From contig CAZRHH010000112.1 in the NCBI GenBank assembly GCA_964599885.1, positions 1-7,710 of the forward strand: 7,710 nt of DNA, written 5' to 3'. This document shows positions 4,705 to 7,710 of the stretch, in pieces (the first letter of the stretch is position 1; each line of letters opens with the position of its first letter). The translations under genes and the position numbers were made by a program. The notes below the pieces were generated by a model. It saw nothing but the letters and a program-made list of their open reading frames with translations, ran no database searches and was not told the DNA's origin. The stretch is from CAZRHH01 sp964599885. GTDB taxonomy: Bacteria > Chloroflexota > Dehalococcoidia > DSTF01 > JACRBR01.

Positions 4705-5448
4705 TCATAGTTCGGAGCGGATGAAGCGATTCCACAGGTTGGTGGCGATGCGGCGGCCATCCGGACAGATGCCGTAGCGCTCGAAGTGGCCGCACAGATT
4801 GTCGATGTCACGCTGGAGCAGCGCCTGCGCGTTGGCGTTGAAGCGGGGATCGACAGCCTGCGGGAAGTCGATGATCCGGATGGCGCCGTCCCAGTACAGC
4901 ACGTTGAACGCGGAGAGGTCGCCGTGGATACGGTCGTTCGCGAGCGCGAGTTCGACGTTGCGCATCAAATCGTCGAACACTCCGGGTGCGTGCGCCGCGT
5001 CGAGGCGGACACTGTTGAGCGGCGGTGCAGGCTCGTCCTCATCGCCGATGTACTCCATGATGATGACGCTGCTGGATTGCGCGATCGGCGCCGGCACGGC
5101 GGCGCCGGCGCGATGCAGGAGCGAGAGCGTCGCGTACTCTTCGGCGACCCATGCGTCGAAGGCAAACTCGCGACCTTTGCGCGATTTGGTTTCGATCGCG
5201 CGGGCGTAGCGCGTCTCCGTGCCGCGCAGACGTCCGCCCTGATACTGGGCGTCGTTGCTGAAGCCGCGGACGTTGCGCGAACGGTAGACCTTCGCGGCGA
5301 GCAGGCGGGATGTGTCGTGTCCGTCGGTGCAGCAGTAGACGGTCGCTTCCTTGCCGCTCTTGACGATGCCGAGTACGTCGTCGATCAGGCCGCTATCGAT
5401 GAACTCACCGAGCGCGGCCATCTGTTCGTTTTCTCTGTTCTGACCCAA
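4705..5448 (-). CDS. RIO1-family atypical serine kinase/ATPase
   Basis: A 247-aa RIO-domain protein. Visible motifs: the RIO ATP-binding loop VKSGKEATVY (29-38) replacing a normal glycine-rich loop, Lys53 in AAKVYR, hinge region IIMEYIGDE (129-137), catalytic HGDLSAFNVLYWDG (175-188) with Asp177 and Asn182, and the metal-binding Asp194 in IIDFPQAVDP with the RIO-typical FNANAQALLQRDIDNL after it. All catalytic residues are present. RIO1 acts in archaeal and eukaryotic small-ribosomal-subunit maturation; bacterial members are cytosolic and mostly uncharacterised. The start is TTG at 5448, chosen because AGGAGG (5454-5459) lies 5 nt upstream; the next Met (5421) has no such site. No winged-helix N-domain is seen, unlike RIO2. 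It follows an unusually structured leader. Confidence 0.93.
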   Translation of the reverse strand: MGQNRENEQMAALGEFIDSGLIDDVLGIVKSGKEATVYCCTDGHDTSRLLAAKVYRSRNVRGFSNDAQYQGGRLRGTETRYARAIETKSRKGREFAFDAWVAEEYATLSLLHRAGAAVPAPIAQSSSVIIMEYIGDEDEPAPPLNSVRLDAAHAPGVFDDLMRNVELALANDRIHGDLSAFNVLYWDGAIRIIDFPQAVDPRFNANAQALLQRDIDNLCGHFERYGICPDGRRIATNLWNRFIRSEL

Positions 5449-5518
5449 GCTGTCCTCCTGGACGCATGATTGAAGAATCGTGTCGGCGTTCGTCTCGACG
5501 GTTAACTGAGACGGTCAT
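5405..5518 (-). CDS. Candidate 37-aa leader peptide overlapping the kinase start
   Basis: ATG at 5516-5518 sits 8 nt from a full AAGGAGG (5527-5533). The frame reads MTVSVNRRDERRHDSSIM and continues basic and Arg-rich to TGA at 5405-5407, overlapping the first codons of the RIO1 kinase in another frame. It may be a real micro-ORF, a translational regulator whose ribosomes pass the kinase's Shine-Dalgarno site, or a leftover start. The evidence is the ribosome-binding site and placement only; the peptide resembles nothing I know. Confidence 0.3.
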   Translation of the reverse strand: MTVSVNRRDERRHDSSIMRPGGQLGSEQRKRTDGRAR

Positions 5519-5622
5519 GAAGACGTCCTCCTTGAATGCGGAATGAAATGGTGGAGTCGCAGCGAGTGCGCGATCGCGCTTCGATGCTCACGGCGTCGAT
5601 AGCAGCGCGATGATCAGAATGA

Positions 5623-5639
5623 CCGCCCGAAGCGGGCGG
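5623..5639 (-). promoter_or_regulatory. Hairpin in the kinase leader
   Basis: CCGCCCG (5623-5629) and CGGGCGG (5633-5639) form a perfect 7-bp GC stem with a 3-nt loop. On the minus strand it follows the 18-aa micro-ORF by about 30 nt and is followed by TCATTCTGATC, which is too T-poor for a certain intrinsic terminator. Position between a leader peptide and the downstream gene suits attenuation or mRNA protection. Confidence 0.4.
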
Positions 5640-5668
5640 CCCGTACCAAGTTCAATGAGTGAGATTGG

Positions 5669-5725
5669 TTACGAAGCATCCCTTCGGGAGCGCGACGATG
5701 CGAAGCTGTGAGCCTTGACGTTCAT
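5669..5725 (-). CDS. Candidate 18-aa leader peptide of the kinase transcript
   Basis: ATG at 5723-5725 is preceded at about 7 nt by a very strong GGGAGGAGGT (complement of positions about 5733-5742) and ends with TAA at 5669-5671. The peptide MNVKAHSFASSRSRRDAS is Ser/Arg-rich (5 Ser, 3 Arg in 18). It begins about 50 nt after the predicted transcript start and a small stem (CGAAG/CTTCG, 5672-5686) abuts its stop. This is the geometry of a translated leader peptide, but coding cannot be shown from one sequence. Confidence 0.35.
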   Translation of the reverse strand: MNVKAHSFASSRSRRDAS

Positions 5726-5783
5726 CGTTCGCACCTCCTCCCGAATGACGCTGTCCGCCTGGCGGCGGCGGCTATCTCTCACG

Positions 5784-5813
5784 AGCGTACTCGGTGGCTG
5801 GTGAGGGCGTCAA
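5784..5813 (-). promoter_or_regulatory. Probable promoter of the kinase leader transcript
   Basis: On the minus strand TTGACG (5808-5813), an 18-nt spacer and TACGCT (5784-5789) form a plausible sigma70-type promoter. Transcription would start near 5777, ahead of the 18-aa micro-ORF, the hairpin, the 37-aa micro-ORF and the RIO1 kinase, giving a leader of about 330 nt. Confidence 0.5.
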
Positions 5814-5969
5814 CCCCCCCCGTTCCGAAGGTTGGCGCGTTGGTCGTACGATTCGAGGCATCGACACGCTGCGCGCTTCCGATTCGTAATCGCGAGCTTC
5901 AGCGGTTCGCGTGCAGTTTCAAGGCGATTGATGCGATGATCTATGGATCGCCGGGTCGCTGGTCGCTGG

Positions 5970-6140
5970 TGTTTTTCACCACAGAGGCACGGAGGCGCAG
6001 AGGCTTGGATGGATTGGAATCGGGGCGTGGAGTTCGTTTCGTAGTTCTTCGCTTGGTCGAGTTCGTTTCGTAATTTTCGTGTTGCAAGCTCGCTCGCAGC
6101 CTTCGGTTGGGCGGAGTTCGGTTTCGTAGTTTTTCACCTT
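5970..6140. repeat. Degenerate dispersed intergenic repeat
   Basis: TTTTTCACC occurs at both edges (5972-5980 and 6130-6138). The left copy continues as CACCACAGAGGCACGGAGG, a sequence type I recognise as scattered through intergenic regions of many bacteria. In between, GAGTTCGTTTCGTAGTT is repeated at 6030-6046, 6059-6075 (one change) and 6114-6131 (one inserted G). Composition is T/G-rich compared with nearby genes. It carries no gene; the frames through it give the well-known spurious 'FFTTEARR' and 'SLCASVPLW' peptides. Confidence 0.6.
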
Positions 6141-6207
6141 CGCGGGCGTGGAGCGTCCCTGGGCAGTTTTCATTGGGGCAGACTATGTTGGGTGCCGGGC
6201 GAAGTCG

Positions 6208-6249
6208 AAGTGGTCCGTGTCACCCTCGGCAGATTCGGACGGGCCACTT
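6208..6249. promoter_or_regulatory. 11-bp inverted repeat upstream of the nuo promoter
   Basis: AAGTGGTCCGT (6208-6218) pairs with ACGGGCCACTT (6239-6249) over 11 positions with one G-T mismatch and a 20-nt gap. It ends 6 bp before the -35 box of the nuo promoter. It could be an operator for a dimeric regulator, with half-sites about three helical turns apart, or a hairpin; there is no plus-strand gene upstream for it to terminate. Confidence 0.4.
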
Positions 6250-6255
6250 TGTGAA

Positions 6256-6284
6256 TTGACGTACGAGTGCACCATTGTTACGAT
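6256..6284 (+). promoter_or_regulatory. Promoter of the nuo operon
   Basis: TTGACG (6256-6261), 17-nt spacer, TACGAT (6279-6284). Near-consensus -35 with ideal spacing. The transcript would start near 6291, leaving a leader of about 90 nt before nuoA with no recognised riboswitch. Confidence 0.6.
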
Positions 6285-6379
6285 CCGGTTGAACCTGGGC
6301 AGAGACGTGCGCGCCTCGTTCCAGAAGTGGAGAGACGCGGGCGCACGCCAATATTGCCGTCCGGGCGGGAGAGGATCGC

Positions 6380-6754
6380 TTGCCGTTCCAGGCTCTGCTC
6401 GACAACTATCTGGCCGTCTTTCTGGCGGTTATCGTAGGGTTCGGACTCATCTCCACGGCGCTGATCGCGGCGCGGCTCCTCGCTCCCTATTCGAACGAGA
6501 CGCAGAAGCGCACATCGTATGAGTGCGGCATGCTGCCGATCGGCCGGACGCGGGCGCAGATTCACATCCGATACTACCTGTTCGCGATTCTGTTCCTCAT
6601 TTTTGATGTGGAAGCCGTATTTCTCTTCCCGTGGGCCGTGAACGTGGCGGAGGCCGGAGCGACGGCCTTCTGGGAGATGGTGCTATTCATCGGCATCCTC
6701 GCTGCGGGTCTGGGCTACGCGTGGAAGAAGGGGGTCTTGCAATGGAACAAGTGA
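6380..6754 (+). CDS. nuoA: NADH-quinone oxidoreductase subunit A
   Basis: A 124-aa membrane subunit of respiratory complex I, normal length for the family. Three membrane helices are visible at about 9-33, 63-87 and 96-115. The long first loop carries the conserved YECGM (47-51), and helix 2 has the family signature RYYLFAILFLIFDVEAVFLFPWA (64-86) with acidic Asp76 and Glu78, residues tied to quinone-site coupling and proton pumping. The start is TTG at 6380, with GAGAGGA ending 4 nt upstream; there is no ATG before the first helix. It is the first gene of the operon, and its stop TGA (6752-6754) overlaps the nuoB start. Confidence 0.96.
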   Translation: MPFQALLDNYLAVFLAVIVGFGLISTALIAARLLAPYSNETQKRTSYECGMLPIGRTRAQIHIRYYLFAILFLIFDVEAVFLFPWAVNVAEAGATAFWEMVLFIGILAAGLGYAWKKGVLQWNK

Positions 6755-7368
6755 CCACGCGCTCCGAAGCAGAAGTGCAGACGACGCCGTCCGCGCCGGC
6801 GACGACGCCGGTCGAGACGCCGGGGGCGCCGCAGCGCGAGCAGACTGGCATCGAGCGGGAAGCCGAGCGCCTGACGCCTGCGCCGTACATGCCGGGCGAG
6901 GCGTTGTACCGTCAGATTCTGCCGGGGATCATCCAGGTGCCGGCGGATTCGTTGCTGGCTATATCGCGGAAATCCTCGTTGTGGCCGATGACGTTCGGGC
7001 TGGCGTGCTGCGCGATCGAGATGATCGCGACGTTCATGTCGCGGCACGACCTGGACCGCTTCGGCATCGTGCCGTGGCCGTCGCCGCGGCAGTCGGACGT
7101 GATGATCGTGTCGGGCACCGTGACGAAGAAGATGGCGCCGGCGGTGAAGCTGCTGTACGAGCAGATGCCGAATCCAAAGTGGGTCATCTCCATGGGCGCG
7201 TGCGCGACCAACGGTGGCCCGTACACACGCTACGACCGCGTCATGCAGGGCGTCGACAAGATCATCCCGGTGGACGTGTACGTGCCGGGATGCCCGCCGC
7301 GTCCCGAGGCGCTGATGGATGGCATGATCGCGCTCCAGCACAAGATCATGGAAGAGCGCCACAAGTAA
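6742..7368 (+). CDS. nuoB: NADH-quinone oxidoreductase subunit B
   Basis: A 208-aa peripheral-arm subunit of complex I that holds the terminal [4Fe-4S] cluster N2, which passes electrons to quinone. All four ligands are present: Cys89-Cys90 in FGLACCAIEM, Cys154 in GACATNGG and Cys184 in PGCPPRPEA. The conserved SPRQSDVMIVSGTVTKKMAP block (114-133) is intact. Residues 1-60 are an extra low-complexity Thr/Pro/Ala/Glu extension before the fold starts. Start ATG at 6742 has AAGGGGG about 7 nt upstream and overlaps nuoA by 13 nt; GTG at 6751 in the same frame would give a 4-nt overlap but lies too far from that site. The frame is open further upstream, but that part is nuoA read out of frame. Confidence 0.96.
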   Translation: MEQVTTRSEAEVQTTPSAPATTPVETPGAPQREQTGIEREAERLTPAPYMPGEALYRQILPGIIQVPADSLLAISRKSSLWPMTFGLACCAIEMIATFMSRHDLDRFGIVPWPSPRQSDVMIVSGTVTKKMAPAVKLLYEQMPNPKWVISMGACATNGGPYTRYDRVMQGVDKIIPVDVYVPGCPPRPEALMDGMIALQHKIMEERHK

Positions 7369-7710
7369 TGACGACCACGGACGGGCAGGATCTCAAGCCG
7401 GACGAGACGCCCGCCGAGGAGGCGGGCGCCCCACCACCGGGCGATCCCGCTGCCGGCGCGCAGTCCGAGGACGAGCGCACGAACGTCGGCACTGAGGGAG
7501 CAGATACGAAGCCGGACGCCGTCGATGCTGAGAACGTTACGGCCGATGACTTGCCTGCGGAGACGAAGCTCGCCGATCCGGCGGCGACGGGCGAACTGCC
7601 GTCTGATCCGGCTGCATCGATCGAGAAGACGGCTGAGTCCGCGGCGCCAGCGCCCGAAGGCGCGCAGCCGGCGGATGCGGCGGCGAAGGCGGCGACTGAT
7701 GCACCGCCCG
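7368..7710 (+). CDS. nuoC: Probable NADH-quinone oxidoreductase subunit C, disordered N-terminal part (partial)
   Basis: ATG at 7368-7370 shares its A with the nuoB stop (TAATG), so it is translationally coupled. The frame stays open to the window edge, giving 114 residues without a stop. All of them are low-complexity, rich in Ala, Pro, Asp, Glu and Thr with no hydrophobic core, i.e. an intrinsically disordered acidic extension. No folded NuoC domain (30-kDa subunit) is reached. The identity rests on gene order nuoA-nuoB-nuoC, which is nearly invariant, and on a similar though shorter extension in NuoB. A fused nuoCD or an inserted unrelated gene is less likely but not excluded. Confidence 0.7.
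   Translation, partial: MTTTDGQDLKPDETPAEEAGAPPPGDPAAGAQSEDERTNVGTEGADTKPDAVDAENVTADDLPAETKLADPAATGELPSDPAASIEKTAESAAPAPEGAQPADAAAKAATDAPP

Larger units (their letters stand above)
5519..6379. other. 860-nt stretch without a conventional gene
   Basis: Between the kinase leader micro-ORF and nuoA no normal-sized gene is supported. From left to right it contains the minus-strand leader of the kinase (5519-5813), about 150 nt in which I see nothing (5814-5969), a degenerate dispersed repeat (5970-6140), an inverted repeat (6208-6249) and the nuo promoter with its leader of about 90 nt (6256-6379). Open frames here lack ribosome-binding sites and run through the repeat. Confidence 0.6.

Noticed and set aside
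4786..5469. 227-aa plus-strand frame opposite the RIO1 kinase
   Set aside because: It is the antisense shadow of a gene with complete RIO catalytic motifs and a strong Shine-Dalgarno site.
5708..6173. 121-aa plus-strand and 65-aa minus-strand open frames
   Set aside because: Both pass through the dispersed repeat, giving the well-known spurious FFTTEARR and SLCASVPLW peptides, and neither has a ribosome-binding site.

Overview
The window is GC-rich bacterial DNA, most likely chromosomal. Its gene set is a NADH dehydrogenase (complex I) operon opening with nuoA, a RIO1-type kinase, a DUF1232 membrane protein joined to a glycerophosphodiester phosphodiesterase, and a secreted lipase. Together with frequent GTG/TTG starts and long disordered N-terminal extensions on the complex I subunits, this suggests an uncultured Chloroflexota-like bacterium. 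That placement is an inference; a high-GC actinobacterial relative cannot be excluded from sequence alone.

Layout, left to right. (1) Positions 1-162 hold the C-terminus of a plus-strand gene, probably an APH-type phosphotransferase. (2) Positions 246-2375 look like a small (about 2.1 kb) integrated element. It is bounded on the right by an intact minus-strand tRNA-Trp (2330-2405) and on the left by a 46-nt copy of that tRNA's 3' part (246-291, two mismatches, both in the variable loop). Inside are a cluster of short phased repeats next to the left att site, an 86-aa plus-strand ORF, and a two-gene minus-strand operon (membrane-anchored coiled-coil protein, then a 260-aa helical soluble protein, overlapping by ATGA). 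No integrase is visible. This is the accessory part of the window and the best place to look for something undescribed. (3) Positions 2406-3670 (minus) hold a DUF1232 gene and a glycerophosphodiester phosphodiesterase gene, again overlapping by ATGA; the phosphodiesterase has lost the Arg-Gly of its HRG catalytic motif. (4) Positions 3842-4696 (plus) form a self-contained secreted lipase unit with promoter, Shine-Dalgarno, gene and strong terminator. (5) Positions 4705-5813 (minus) carry a RIO1-family kinase preceded by an unusual leader of about 330 nt with its own promoter, two micro-ORFs with strong Shine-Dalgarno sites and a hairpin. (6) Positions 5970-6140 hold a degenerate dispersed intergenic repeat. 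(7) Positions 6208-7710 (plus) hold an inverted repeat, a good sigma70-type promoter and the start of the nuo operon: nuoA, nuoB and the beginning of the third gene, by gene order nuoC, running off the right end.

The core genes act separately: the nuo products build the peripheral arm and membrane anchor of respiratory complex I; the DUF1232/phosphodiesterase pair is a small membrane/lipid-related operon; the lipase is exported; the RIO1 kinase is cytosolic.
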